Positions 1 to 8,971 are shown, counted from the first letter of the stretch. The stretch is DNA of 64,000 bases from an uncultured Desulfobacter sp. (GCF_963666675.1 NZ_OY762929.1:6218501-6282500); one strand, 5' to 3'. A program made the numbers and translations. Notes: a model not told the origin generated them from the letters alone.

Positions 1-131
1 GAACAGGTCTCGGTCTGTCCATCAGCCATGGAATTATAGACAGCCACGGGGGGCGGCTCTGGTTTGAAAGCCGGGAAAACGAGTACACAAAGGTAATGGT
101 TGACCTGCCCCTGAACATGAGTCAGCCTTAG
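1..131 (+). CDS. Sensor histidine kinase, C-terminal end (partial)
   Basis: Only the last 42 residues are in the window; the gene starts upstream. The fragment opens with a G2-box-like GLGLSISHGIIDSHGG, the usual end of a HATPase_c domain, where ATP is bound by the kinase. It stops with TAG at 129-131. The next gene, an NtrC-type response regulator, starts 11 bp later on the same strand, so the two are probably a kinase-regulator pair in one operon. Sensor domains and ligand cannot be judged from this piece. Confidence 0.85.
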   Translation, partial: TGLGLSISHGIIDSHGGRLWFESRENEYTKVMVDLPLNMSQP

Positions 132-142
132 GACGAAAGCAT

Positions 143-1858
143 ATGAACGGCAGTGTACTTATTGTTGATGATGAAAAAAGCATCCGCTTGGGCTTTGAAA
201 TGATCCTTTCAGATGCAGGGTATGGTGTATTGACCGCCGAAGGATATGACCAGGCCCTTGATATTCTGTCCGGGCAGACCCCGGATGTCATTATTTCGGA
301 CATTATTCTGGGCGGAAAAACCGGCATTGATCTTTTAAGCGAGTTGAAAAAAAAAGAGTTAAACACGCCTGTGATCATGATCACAGGAGAGCCCAACATC
401 GAGACCTCAACAGAAGCGGTGAGGCTGGGTGCCTTTGACTACATCCCCAAGCCCATAAGAAAGAAGGCCTTGCTTAGAATCGTTCACAATAGCCTGAGGC
501 ATAAACATCTTCTGGACAGAAAGACAAAGCTGGAGGAGGAAAACATCAAGGTCCGCCAGAATATGGAGGCCATATTCACAAGCCTTGAAGACGGTGTGAT
601 CTGCGTGGATAAAGAGCTGGAGGTCCTGGAAGCCAATGCTGCAGTGGAAAAAATTTGTAGATTACCTGTTCAAAAAATTATGGGTAAAAACTTTGAAACC
701 CTTGAAACCACCTGTAACCAGTCCTGCATCAAGGTTTTAAGGCAGACCCTTGAAACCAATAAAAGCGTGAGGCAAGTCCATGCAGAATGCAATTTTCCAG
801 GTGCAGCCTCCCAAATTGTTCAATTGACGGCAACCCCCCTCAAAATCCCGGGGGAGGCATCCAACGGCGCTGTCCTTGTGGTCAGGAACATCACCCGGTT
901 GAAAAGTCTTGAGCAGGCCCTGAGTGAACAAAATAAATTTCACAAAATAGTGGGCAAAAGCCATGGGATGAAAAATGTATTCACCCTGGTAGAAGATCTG
1001 TCCGAGCTGGACACAACCGTATTGATTACCGGAGAAACCGGTACCGGGAAGGAGTTGGTCGCCCACGCTGTTCATCACAATAGCCTGAGAAAAGACAAGC
1101 CCTTTATTAAGGTTAATTGCAGCGCCCTGTCCGATAATCTGCTTGAAAGTGAATTGTTCGGCCATGTCAAAGGGGCGTTCACAGGGGCGGTCAAAGATAA
1201 AAAAGGCCGGTTTGAGATGGCGGACCAGGGCAGCCTTTTCCTTGATGAACTTGGCGACATTTCTCCATTAACCCAGCTTAAACTACTGCGGGTACTTCAG
1301 GAAAAAGAGTTTGAACGGGTGGGAGATTCAACCCCATTGAAGGTGGATGTCCGGATCATTGCCGCGACAAACTGTGATTTGAAAGAAAAGGTGGCGCAAG
1401 GGGAATTCAGGGAAGATCTCTTCTACAGGGTTAATGTGGTCAATATACAGGTGCCGGCTTTAAGACATCGACGTGAGGATATTCCGCTTTTGACGGAACA
1501 TTTTTTATCCCGGTTTAACACCCGGTTCAGAAAACAGGTCAATGCCGTATCCAGCGAGGTGATGAATGCCCTTATGCATTATTCCTGGCCGGGAAACATA
1601 AGAGAGCTTGAGCATGCCTTAGAGCATGGATTTGTCCTGACCCGGGAAGGCACAATATTGTTTGAGAACCTGCCTCTGGAAATAAAAAAAGGGGTTGCGC
1701 CCCTGTCCGATTCTCAGCCCTCCTCCTTTTCAAAACAGGCCCTGCTTGGCGCACTTGAAAAAACAATGTGGAATAAATCCAAGGCAGCCCGGCTTCTGGG
1801 TATCTCCCGGCGGACCATTTATCGAAGAATCGCTGAGTATAAAATTACCCCCCCCTGA
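143..1858 (+). CDS. NtrC-family sigma-54 response regulator (REC-PAS-AAA-Fis HTH)
   Basis: Activator of sigma-54 promoters, 571 aa. Seen in order: receiver domain at about 1-118 with acidic pocket DD near residue 9, phospho-acceptor D53 (ISDII) and K103; a PAS-like region at about 140-255; a sigma-54 AAA+ domain with Walker A GETGTGKE at about 297-304 and the sigma-54 contact loop GAFTGA at 344-349; and a C-terminal Fis-type helix-turn-helix (NKSKAARLLGISRRTIYRR). All motifs needed for ATP hydrolysis and sigma-54 contact are present. It follows a histidine kinase by 11 bp and is probably phosphorylated by it. Three palindromes and a sigma-54-like promoter lie directly downstream, so one target may be the chemotaxis genes that follow (inference). 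Confidence 0.93.
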   Translation: MNGSVLIVDDEKSIRLGFEMILSDAGYGVLTAEGYDQALDILSGQTPDVIISDIILGGKTGIDLLSELKKKELNTPVIMITGEPNIETSTEAVRLGAFDYIPKPIRKKALLRIVHNSLRHKHLLDRKTKLEEENIKVRQNMEAIFTSLEDGVICVDKELEVLEANAAVEKICRLPVQKIMGKNFETLETTCNQSCIKVLRQTLETNKSVRQVHAECNFPGAASQIVQLTATPLKIPGEASNGAVLVVRNITRLKSLEQALSEQNKFHKIVGKSHGMKNVFTLVEDLSELDTTVLITGETGTGKELVAHAVHHNSLRKDKPFIKVNCSALSDNLLESELFGHVKGAFTGAVKDKKGRFEMADQGSLFLDELGDISPLTQLKLLRVLQEKEFERVGDSTPLKVDVRIIAATNCDLKEKVAQGEFREDLFYRVNVVNIQVPALRHRREDIPLLTEHFLSRFNTRFRKQVNAVSSEVMNALMHYSWPGNIRELEHALEHGFVLTREGTILFENLPLEIKKGVAPLSDSQPSSFSKQALLGALEKTMWNKSKAARLLGISRRTIYRRIAEYKITPP

Positions 1859-1866
1859 CCCGGTAC

Positions 1867-1911
1867 TGTGCCTGGCACATAGTGTGTCAGACACAGCGTG
1901 TGCCTGGCACA
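1867..1911. repeat. Three 13-bp palindromes at 16-bp spacing
   Basis: Three perfect palindromes with a single central base start at 1867, 1883 and 1899: TGTGCCTGGCACA, TGTGTCAGACACA, TGTGCCTGGCACA. Each is separated by 3 bp, so the period is exactly 16 bp. The first begins 8 bp after the stop codon of the NtrC-type regulator. Two readings are possible: an array of operators or enhancer sites for the sigma-54-like promoter at 2025-2041, or a dispersed palindromic repeat element. The sequence alone does not decide between them. Confidence 0.75.
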
Positions 1912-2024
1912 GCTTATATGCGCGTTTGCCCCTCCCTCTTTTCATTCCGAATGCATGAGCTTCTTTGGTCTAATGTATTGATAATACGATACTATTTCTA
2001 TTTTTCTATTTTTTTTATAATCCC

Positions 2025-2041
2025 TTGGCCCGATAATTGAA
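2025..2041 (+). promoter_or_regulatory. Candidate sigma-54 promoter
   Basis: The sequence TTGGCCCG-ATAA-TTGAA matches the -24/-12 layout YTGGCACG-N4-TTGCW with one mismatch in each half. The GG (2027-2028) and the GA in place of GC (2039-2040) are separated by exactly 10 bp. The site lies 57 bp before the receiver-protein start at 2098. The GC-to-GA change in the -12 element weakens the case. Confidence 0.45.
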
Positions 2042-2097
2042 TCATTGCATTTTCCGAATTTGAAACAAGAGGTAAAAATAAAAAAATTGAGACTCCC

Positions 2098-2469
2098 ATG
2101 GCAAAAATTCTAATAGTTGATGACGAAGAAAGTATCCGCTTTACCTTCTCCCTCATACTGACGGATGCAGGCCACGAGGTGTTTAAAGCTGAAAGTAGAT
2201 CCGAGGCAATGGCAATTCTTGATTCAACAAAAATTGATGTGGCCCTTGTAGACAGGTTTCTGGGTTCCTATAACGGCATGGATCTCATCCAATATGTATA
2301 CATGGCCCATGGTTCCTGCACACCGCTCCTGATGTCTTCGTACCCCTTGCCCGCGCCCCGGAAGTTAAACCCTCAATTTTTTGCATTTGTGCAAAAACCA
2401 GTGAAAAAAAACGCCCTCTGCAAAGCCATTGAGGCTGCTATAGCCAGTAAAAACCCTAACATGTGTTAA
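2098..2469 (+). CDS. Single-domain response regulator (CheY-like receiver)
   Basis: A stand-alone receiver domain of 123 aa with no output domain. The acidic pair D8-D9, phospho-acceptor D52 (ALVDRFLG) and conserved K100 (VQKP) are present. The N-terminal half closely resembles the receiver of the NtrC-type protein upstream (both begin with ILIVDDE.SIR.. type segments), which suggests duplication. It is followed after 25 bp by cheW and then a chemoreceptor. The likely role is a phospho-relay or CheY-type output for this chemosensory set (inference). No cheA, cheR or cheB is visible in the window. Confidence 0.85.
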   Translation: MAKILIVDDEESIRFTFSLILTDAGHEVFKAESRSEAMAILDSTKIDVALVDRFLGSYNGMDLIQYVYMAHGSCTPLLMSSYPLPAPRKLNPQFFAFVQKPVKKNALCKAIEAAIASKNPNMC

Positions 2470-2494
2470 ATTAAGATAAGGATCCTAATAGATA

Positions 2495-2974
2495 ATGAAG
2501 CAGACCACTGATAATACAGGAAAGTATTTAATTTTCAACTTAGCCGATGAGTCCTATGGAATTAGCATCCAAAACGTCAAGGAGATTATCGGCATGATGC
2601 CCATCACCTCCATTCCCAAAACCGGGGAATGGGTTAAGGGGGTCATCAACCTCAGGGGAAAAATCATCCCTATCTTCGACCTGAGAATCAAATTTTCCAT
2701 GGAGCCCCTCTCTTATGCAGACCGTACCTGCATAATTATCGTTGAAACCGGCCCAGGAAAGAGAGCCGCTCAGACCGGCATTGTCGTGGACGGTGTATCT
2801 GAAGTACGCCATATCAAAGACGAAAGTATAGACCCCCCTCCGTCATTTGGAACCCGGATAAATACCGACACCATTCTGGGAATGGCCAAAATGGAAAACG
2901 GGGTTAGAATTCTTCTCAACATAGATCAGGTACTGGGGGACCGGGAAGTTCGAGACCTTGGAAACGCTGCCTGA
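2495..2974 (+). CDS. cheW: Chemotaxis coupling protein CheW
   Basis: 159 aa, the normal CheW length. The CheW fold is recognisable from an N-terminal YLIFNLADESYGISI strand, the VKEIIG segment, the VINLRGKIIPIFDLR core and a late DGVSEV strand. CheW couples chemoreceptors to the CheA kinase at the inner face of the membrane. It sits between a single-domain receiver protein and a methyl-accepting chemoreceptor, so these three probably act together. The start ATG at 2495 is preceded by an AAGGA-like stretch at the usual distance. Confidence 0.93.
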   Translation: MKQTTDNTGKYLIFNLADESYGISIQNVKEIIGMMPITSIPKTGEWVKGVINLRGKIIPIFDLRIKFSMEPLSYADRTCIIIVETGPGKRAAQTGIVVDGVSEVRHIKDESIDPPPSFGTRINTDTILGMAKMENGVRILLNIDQVLGDREVRDLGNAA

Positions 2975-3116
2975 AGCATAATATATAAACAGTCACGGAT
3001 CGTCTCTGGTATTTCTCCAAGGTTCGGTCCGCAATAAAGGTTGTAATATTTATGTGAGTTACACCGACTTTCTTAAAAAAAACAGAAAAAAAATTGACAA
3101 AAAAAAGGAAACACCA

Positions 3117-4976
3117 ATGAAATTCAGTCTTAGAAATAAATTTATTATACCTACTGTAACCGCTGCGGTCATCTGCCTGGGAGCCATATCATTATTTTCA
3201 TACTTAAAAGCCAGCCAGGCACTGGAAAACGTCATATCCTCCCAGGTAGAATATGTATCCTCGTCCATCTCAAAACAGGTGCGTCAGTGGATTTTTGAAC
3301 GGAAACGCGATATTTCACAGTTTGCACAGGAAGACCTGTTTAACAAGGCAATCTCATCCCTGGACCAGGACGAAGTTAAAGCGGCTGATTCCCGCCTCAG
3401 CCAGATCAAAAAAAGCAGTTCTCTGTATGATGAGATCCTCCTGATCGGCCCGGACGGACTGGTTATGGCATCTTCGGATGCTATCCTTGCCGGATCACTG
3501 AATCTTTCCACCAGGAAATACTTTAAAGAAGCCCTTTCAGGAACCCTTTCTCTTTCCCAGGCCATTAAGAGCAAGACCACGGGCCATCCTGTTTTTTGCA
3601 TAGCCGCTCCGGTAAGACAGGGAAATAAAATTCGGGGGGTTCTTGTGGGTGTCATCAATATGACTTACTTTACAGCCCAGTTTATTGACACTGAAAGAGT
3701 CGGCCAGAACGGCTACGTCTATATGGTGAACAAGGCAGGTGTTGTACTTGCCTATCCGGATAAGTCCAAAATATTCTCCCTGGATGTGAGCCAGTATGAA
3801 TTTGGCCGCAAACTTTTGTCCCAGCAGGACGGGCTCATGGAATACAAATTTAAGGGTGTGGATAAAATCGTTGGATTTGCAAAAGAAAAAACCACCAACT
3901 GGATCATTGCATCCACAGCAGATAAATCCGAGCTCTTTGCACCGGTCATTGCCCTTCGGAATATCAGCATTACCATTGCCATTATCAGCATCATACTCAT
4001 TGGCTCCATAATCCTGCTTGTAACCCGCTCCATTGTGGGCCCCCTCAACCGGATCATTGAAGGAATGAGCGAAGCCGGTAACCAGGTGGCTGCCGCATCA
4101 ACCCAGGTGGCCATGGCCAGCCAGTCCCAGGCTGAAGGCGCATCCGAACAGGCAGCCTCTGTCGAAGAGACCTCTGCCGCCATGGAGGAGATGGCCTCCA
4201 TGACCCAAAGCATGGCTGGAAATGCAAACCAGGCAGATTGTCTTTCAAAAGAATCCCATGGGATTGTTACCCGGGCCAATGAATCCATGGAGGCGCTCAT
4301 CCGGTCCATGTCCGATATCTCAACGGCCAGTGAAGAGACCTCAAAAATCATTAAAACCATTGATGAAATCGCCTTCCAGACCAATTTGCTGGCCCTTAAT
4401 GCCGCAGTTGAAGCAGCCCGGGCCGGTGAAGCAGGCGCAGGATTTGCCGTTGTGGCCGATGAGGTCAGAAACCTTGCCATGCGGGCGGCTGAGGCGGCAA
4501 AAGAGACGGAAAAACTCATTGCCGGCACCTTGGAAAAGGTAAATAATGGCTCTGCACTTGTTGCCAGGACCAATGAAGCCTTTGTGGCGGTTGATTCAAG
4601 CACATCCAAGGTTGGGGAGCTTGTCATGGAAATGTCCCAGGCGTCCAGGGAGCAGTCCGAAGGCATATCCCAGGTCAATGTCGCCATCTCGGAAATCGAC
4701 AAGGTGGTGCAGCACAATGCTGCCAACGCAGAAGAATCCGCATCTGCGGCCGAAGAGATGAATGCCCAGGCCGAGCAGCTCAGAGATTATGTAAACGACC
4801 TCCACGCCCTGGTCACAGGGGCGGATGCCCGCTCACAGACTGCCCACCCCTCACGCCAGATCATGGGAGGATCATTCCGGGGCCAGAAAAAAATTGCAAC
4901 GTCCCAGACAAAGGAAATCGAGCCGGATCATATGCTTGGCTTTGATGAAGATGGTTTCAAGGATTTTGCTGCCTGA
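3117..4976 (+). CDS. Methyl-accepting chemotaxis protein with Cache-type sensor
   Basis: Inner-membrane chemoreceptor, 619 aa from the chosen start. An upstream in-frame GTG at 3054 would add 21 mostly Lys/Asn residues. The ATG at 3117 is preferred because AAGGA lies 8 bp before it and the protein then begins directly with the first membrane helix (about 9-29). A periplasmic Cache-like domain follows (about 35-270), then a second membrane helix near 285-305. The cytoplasmic signalling domain carries the conserved hairpin tip around DEIAFQTNLLALNAAVEAA. HAMP is poorly defined. No CheR/CheB-binding pentapeptide is seen at the C-terminus (FDEDGFKDFAA). Ligand unknown. Confidence 0.92.
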   Translation: MKFSLRNKFIIPTVTAAVICLGAISLFSYLKASQALENVISSQVEYVSSSISKQVRQWIFERKRDISQFAQEDLFNKAISSLDQDEVKAADSRLSQIKKSSSLYDEILLIGPDGLVMASSDAILAGSLNLSTRKYFKEALSGTLSLSQAIKSKTTGHPVFCIAAPVRQGNKIRGVLVGVINMTYFTAQFIDTERVGQNGYVYMVNKAGVVLAYPDKSKIFSLDVSQYEFGRKLLSQQDGLMEYKFKGVDKIVGFAKEKTTNWIIASTADKSELFAPVIALRNISITIAIISIILIGSIILLVTRSIVGPLNRIIEGMSEAGNQVAAASTQVAMASQSQAEGASEQAASVEETSAAMEEMASMTQSMAGNANQADCLSKESHGIVTRANESMEALIRSMSDISTASEETSKIIKTIDEIAFQTNLLALNAAVEAARAGEAGAGFAVVADEVRNLAMRAAEAAKETEKLIAGTLEKVNNGSALVARTNEAFVAVDSSTSKVGELVMEMSQASREQSEGISQVNVAISEIDKVVQHNAANAEESASAAEEMNAQAEQLRDYVNDLHALVTGADARSQTAHPSRQIMGGSFRGQKKIATSQTKEIEPDHMLGFDEDGFKDFAA

Positions 4977-5030
4977 TTCTTGCACAAATATTCAAAGGGC
5001 GGGCTTTATTTAACCTGCCCCTGCTTCTTC

Positions 5031-5068
5031 CGGGGTTCGTGCATTTACAAAACAATGCACGAACCCCG
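5031..5068. terminator. Perfect 15-bp inverted repeat, possible bidirectional terminator
   Basis: The arms CGGGGTTCGTGCATT and AATGCACGAACCCCG are perfectly complementary around an 8-nt loop. The hairpin lies between the chemoreceptor (plus) and the GNAT gene (minus), which converge on it. There is no U-run on either side, so it is either a Rho-independent terminator lacking its tract or another palindromic element. Confidence 0.5.
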
Positions 5069-5183
5069 AAGTATATTTACTTGGTTTCATTCCAACTGAC
5101 GCCTACAGATTGTCCCCGAACTTTTAGTCAGAAAAAGCATCAAGAGATTAAAATCTGGGATATCGTTCGAGGTCCAGCTGTTG

Positions 5184-5624
5184 TTAAACTTCTAATAGCT
5201 CCATATGCAGCAGAGGATAAGGCTTTCCTTGACCGTCAAGTTCCGAGCGTCCTATTACTGAGAATCCAATATGTTGATAAAAGCCCAGGGCCTGCCTGTT
5301 CTGTTCATTGACATCGACCTTTGTTGCACCCAGGTTATGGATGGCATGGGACACTAAAAATGAACCCACACCATTTCCACGGGCATCTGGTGAAATAAAT
5401 AGCATCTCAATATTACCACCATGGATACCGCAAAACCCTATTATTTCACCTTCACTGTTTTTAGCACACTTTAAATTAACGGCATCAAAGTACTGGCCAA
5501 GAATTAGTGGCCTAAGTTGTATCAAATCTTCCTCTGCCAAAAAATCATGGGTTGCTCGAACTGATGCTTCCCATATTTCTATCAACTTTTTATGATCTGC
5601 CTTTTTGGCATCTTCAATCTTCAT
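5184..5624 (-). CDS. GNAT-family N-acetyltransferase (YjaB-like)
   Basis: 146 aa with a GNAT fold. The acetyl-CoA-binding motif A is seen at DARGNGVGSFLV, followed by the usual late NRQALGFYQHIGF segment. The early WEASVRATHDFL segment resembles the E. coli YjaB group. The substrate is unknown. The start overlaps the end of the MBL-fold gene by 11 nt, so the two are translationally linked. The pair is visibly AT-richer than the genes on both sides and is oriented against them, which suggests acquisition (inference). Confidence 0.85.
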   Translation of the reverse strand: MKIEDAKKADHKKLIEIWEASVRATHDFLAEEDLIQLRPLILGQYFDAVNLKCAKNSEGEIIGFCGIHGGNIEMLFISPDARGNGVGSFLVSHAIHNLGATKVDVNEQNRQALGFYQHIGFSVIGRSELDGQGKPYPLLHMELLEV

Positions 5625-6036
5625 TGCTTAACTCGATAAAATTAAACGTTGCCCTTAACGGGTGCCTGACCGCACGTAACGCGATTAACAGCTTCTTCGC
5701 ATACACACTTTTTTCCTTTATCTGATCTATTGTTAAAGGGAATTCGCCATCAAGCCAATTCAGTTCAGCTTGATGAGCATAAAAATTCGGAAAAAATTTA
5801 TGGCCACCAATATGGTCCCAATGAATGTGGGTGGCTACTGCAATAATTGGATTGTCAGTTAATTTTTTCACTTCGTTATGGATGTCACAGATCCCAAGCC
5901 CAGTATCAATAAGCAAGCTGAACTTAGAGCCATTTAAGAGATAACAATGCGTTTCCTCCCAGTGGCGGTACTCGCTTATGATGTATGTTTTTTTGTCAAT
6001 TTGATCTATTGTAAACCAATTATCCATGAGACTCAC
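5614..6036 (-). CDS. MBL-fold metallo-hydrolase, short
   Basis: 140 aa with the metallo-beta-lactamase signature THIHWDHIGGH, which supplies three metal-binding His and one Asp. Family members usually run past 200 aa and carry further His/Asp ligands in the C-terminal half. Those are missing here, and the protein ends shortly after residue 110 with a tail (RAVRHPLRATFNFIELSNED) that does not look like the family. It is therefore probably truncated and may be inactive. It is upstream of, and overlaps, the GNAT gene. Confidence 0.75.
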   Translation of the reverse strand: MSLMDNWFTIDQIDKKTYIISEYRHWEETHCYLLNGSKFSLLIDTGLGICDIHNEVKKLTDNPIIAVATHIHWDHIGGHKFFPNFYAHQAELNWLDGEFPLTIDQIKEKSVYAKKLLIALRAVRHPLRATFNFIELSNED

Positions 6037-6346
6037 TTTTCACTTTTGATTAAACAACTAAATTTCTATTTTTTTTGATCCGTTTGGATATCATAGCGGT
6101 TTCCGTGGACTTTTGATTATATAGCAACAAAATACATATTTAAAAATTTAGGCGACATACCGTTGTCCTGACATGATGGGGGATTCAAGATTCTGTTGGC
6201 TTTATATCACTATCCCGGCCTTAGGCTCAGCATCAACGTCTTGAAAAAAACTATCCCAATATGATAATTTAATCGACTATGAAAATATGCTTGCATCCCA
6301 AATTTATGGTGCAGGCATTTGCTTTTTTAATATTAAGGATTTAATT
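6037..6346. other. Intergenic spacer, nothing recognisable
   Basis: This 310-bp AT-rich spacer separates the divergent MBL-fold gene and ispG. No clear promoter pair, hairpin with U-tract or coding remnant was seen. An AAGGA at 6335-6339 serves as the ispG ribosome binding site. Confidence 0.6.
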
Positions 6347-7441
6347 ATGCCGCTGCTCAAAGAACGCCGGAAAACCCGGCAGATAAAAGTGGGATCACAA
6401 CCTGTGGGGTCTGATGCCCAGGTGTCGGTTCAGTCCATGACCAATACCCAGACCCAGGATGTGCAGGCCACTGTAGATCAGATACTGTCCCTGGAAAAGG
6501 CCGGGTGCGAAATTGTCCGGGCAGCTGTGCCGGATATGGAGGCGGCCAAGGCGTTAAAAAAAATCAAAGAGAAGATTCATATTCCTTTGATTGCCGACAT
6601 CCATTTTGACTGGCGCCTGGCCATTGCGTCGGCCGAGTCCGGTGTGGACGGGCTGCGGATTAATCCTGGGAATATCGGTTCGGCCGATAAAATAAAGGCT
6701 GTGGTGGACTGCGCCAAAGCCCACAAGCTTCCCATCCGCATCGGGGTAAACGGCGGATCTTTGGAGCGGGAGATTGAAAAGCAATTTGGTGTCACGGCCC
6801 GGGGCATGGTGGAAAGTGCCTTGGCCAATATCCGGATTTTAGAAGATCTGGGATTTTACGATATTAAGGTTTCCTTGAAGGCGTCGGATGTGGAACGTAC
6901 CGTGGAGGCTTACCGGATGCTTGCGCCGTTGACTGACGTGCCCTTTCATGTGGGCGTTACCGAGGCGGGGGGCCTGTATGCCGGCATCACCAAATCTGCC
7001 ATAGGCATCGGTATGCTGCTCTCCGAAGGGATCGGAGACACCATACGGGTCTCTTTAACCCGGGACCCGGTGGAAGAGATCCGTACCGGGTTTGAGATTT
7101 TACGGGCATTGGGCCTGCGCCAGCGGGGTCCGGAGCTGATTTCCTGTCCCACCTGCGGACGGTGTAAAATAAATTTGTTTAAAATTGCCGAACAGGTAGA
7201 AAAAGCTTTACTTGAGCGCACAGCACGGATTAAAGTCGCTATTATGGGATGCGTAGTTAATGGTCCGGGTGAAGCCAAAGAGGCGGACATCGGTATTGCC
7301 GGCGGTGACGGTAAGGGGATTTTGTTTAAAAAAGGTAAGGTTGTCCGCAAAATCGACCAACGGTGTCTTGTGGATGAATTGATTAAAGAGATTGACGCAA
7401 TGACGTTAAATTCGGAGGAGATAAATGGGAAAGAAAGTTAA
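6347..7441 (+). CDS. ispG: 4-hydroxy-3-methylbut-2-enyl diphosphate synthase IspG
   Basis: Penultimate enzyme of the MEP isoprenoid pathway; converts MEcPP to HMBPP with a [4Fe-4S] cluster. The chosen ATG at 6347 has AAGGA 7 bp upstream and gives 364 aa, the usual length of the short bacterial form. An ATG at 6287 would add 20 unconserved residues. The N-terminal VSVQSMTNTQTQDV and the C-terminal cluster segment CPTCGRCKINL plus VNGPGEAKEADIGI are diagnostic. It overlaps proS by 17 nt, so the two are co-transcribed. Confidence 0.95.
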   Translation: MPLLKERRKTRQIKVGSQPVGSDAQVSVQSMTNTQTQDVQATVDQILSLEKAGCEIVRAAVPDMEAAKALKKIKEKIHIPLIADIHFDWRLAIASAESGVDGLRINPGNIGSADKIKAVVDCAKAHKLPIRIGVNGGSLEREIEKQFGVTARGMVESALANIRILEDLGFYDIKVSLKASDVERTVEAYRMLAPLTDVPFHVGVTEAGGLYAGITKSAIGIGMLLSEGIGDTIRVSLTRDPVEEIRTGFEILRALGLRQRGPELISCPTCGRCKINLFKIAEQVEKALLERTARIKVAIMGCVVNGPGEAKEADIGIAGGDGKGILFKKGKVVRKIDQRCLVDELIKEIDAMTLNSEEINGKES

Positions 7442-8930
7442 GACTGCCATCACCCCCACACGGGAAGAAGATTATCCCCAGTGGTACCAGGAGGTGGTAA
7501 AAGCCTCGGACATGTCGGAAAATTCGCCGGTCCGCGGATGTATGGTGATTAAACCCTGGGGATTTGCCATCTGGGAGAGCATCCAGCGCCAGATGGATGC
7601 CATGTTCAAGGAAACCGGGGTAAAAAACGCCTATTTCCCATTATTTATTCCCCTGAGCTACCTTGAAAAAGAGGCCGAGCACGTAGAAGGCTTTGCCAAA
7701 GAGTGTGCCGTTGTCACCCATCATAAATTGGAAAAGGGCGAAAACGGTGGGCTGGTACCGGCCGGAGAACTGGCTGAACCGTTGATTGTCCGGCCCACGT
7801 CCGAAACCATTATCGGCGAGTCCATGTCCAAATGGACCTCTTCCTACCGGGATCTGCCCATTCTTTTAAATCAGTGGGCCAATGTGGTGCGTTGGGAAAT
7901 GCGTACGCGTATGTTTCTGCGTACCAGCGAGTTTTTGTGGCAGGAAGGGCATACGGCCCATGCCACCAAAGATGAGGCCATGGATCGCACCCTCCAGATG
8001 CTGGATATTTACGCCAAATTTGTTGAAGAACGCCTGGCCATGCCGGTGGTCAAAGGCCGCAAGAGTGAATCCGAACGGTTCCCCGGGGCCGATGATACCA
8101 CCTGCATAGAAGCCATGATGCAGGATAAACGGGCGCTCCAGGCCGGAACTTCCCATTTTCTGGGCCAGAATTTCGCCAAAGGCTCCAATATCAAATTTCA
8201 GAGTGAATCGGGCCAGGAAGAGTATGCCTGGACCACCTCCTGGGGAACATCCACCCGGATGATCGGCGGCATGATCATGGTACACTCCGATGATGACGGC
8301 CTGGTGGTCCCACCCCGCATTGCCCCGGCCCATGTGGTGATCCTGCCCATTGTCAAGAAGGGCGCTGACAATTCAGGCGTTCTGGAAAGCGCTGACGCGC
8401 TTAAAACGGCCTTGAGACAGCAGACCTTCCACGGACTGCCTGTGGAAGTGGAAATTGACAAGCGGGACATCGGCGGTGCCAGGGGCTGGGAGTGGGTGAA
8501 AAAAGGCATTCCGGTCCGTGTGGAACTTGGCCCCCGGGACCTTGAAAACAACAGCGTGTTCATGGCCCGCAGGGATACGGGTGAGAAAAAGGGGATCAGT
8601 CGAGACGATTTTGTAAATACCATCGCCGATATCCTGGATGACATCCAGAATAATCTGTTCCAGCGCGCCCTGGCTTTCCGGGAAGAAAATACCGTTTCCA
8701 TTGATGAAAAAGAGGCGTTCTACGATCTGTATAAAAAGGCAAAAGGGTATAATAACGGCGCATTTGTCATGGCCCACTGGTGCGGATCAGGCGCGTGTGA
8801 AGAGAAGATAAAACAGGATCTGTCCGTCACCATCCGGTGCATCCCCTTTGATAGTCCTGATGAAGCAGGTACCTGTATTTGCTGTGGTGCAAAAAGTGAC
8901 CGACGGGTCCTGTTTGCCAAGGCATATTAA
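7425..8930 (+). CDS. proS: Prolyl-tRNA synthetase, archaeal/eukaryotic-type (ProS type 3)
   Basis: Class II aminoacyl-tRNA synthetase charging tRNA-Pro, 501 aa. This is the short form without the editing insertion between motifs 2 and 3. Class II motifs are visible: the RPTSETI segment of the proline site, motif 2 around VRWEMRTRMFLRTSEFLWQE, and the C-terminal zinc-like domain ending with CICCGAKSDRRVLFAKAY. The start overlaps the end of ispG by 17 nt. This type occurs in a scattered subset of bacteria and is normally found in archaea and eukaryotes. Confidence 0.95.
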   Translation: MGKKVKTAITPTREEDYPQWYQEVVKASDMSENSPVRGCMVIKPWGFAIWESIQRQMDAMFKETGVKNAYFPLFIPLSYLEKEAEHVEGFAKECAVVTHHKLEKGENGGLVPAGELAEPLIVRPTSETIIGESMSKWTSSYRDLPILLNQWANVVRWEMRTRMFLRTSEFLWQEGHTAHATKDEAMDRTLQMLDIYAKFVEERLAMPVVKGRKSESERFPGADDTTCIEAMMQDKRALQAGTSHFLGQNFAKGSNIKFQSESGQEEYAWTTSWGTSTRMIGGMIMVHSDDDGLVVPPRIAPAHVVILPIVKKGADNSGVLESADALKTALRQQTFHGLPVEVEIDKRDIGGARGWEWVKKGIPVRVELGPRDLENNSVFMARRDTGEKKGISRDDFVNTIADILDDIQNNLFQRALAFREENTVSIDEKEAFYDLYKKAKGYNNGAFVMAHWCGSGACEEKIKQDLSVTIRCIPFDSPDEAGTCICCGAKSDRRVLFAKAY

Positions 8931-8971
8931 GCTTGGGGGAAATTGGGACACGTGAGAGCCAATAGAAGAAA

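Noticed and set aside
3752..4726. 324-codon open frame on the minus strand inside the chemoreceptor gene
   Set aside because: It is a shadow of the GC-rich, repetitive coding strand: no ribosome site, no family, and the plus-strand protein is clear.
5600..5720. Integron attC site (GTTAAGC next to the GNAT start)
   Set aside because: A GTTRRRY-like box precedes the start, but no matching RYYYAAC partner with the correct inner boxes could be found.
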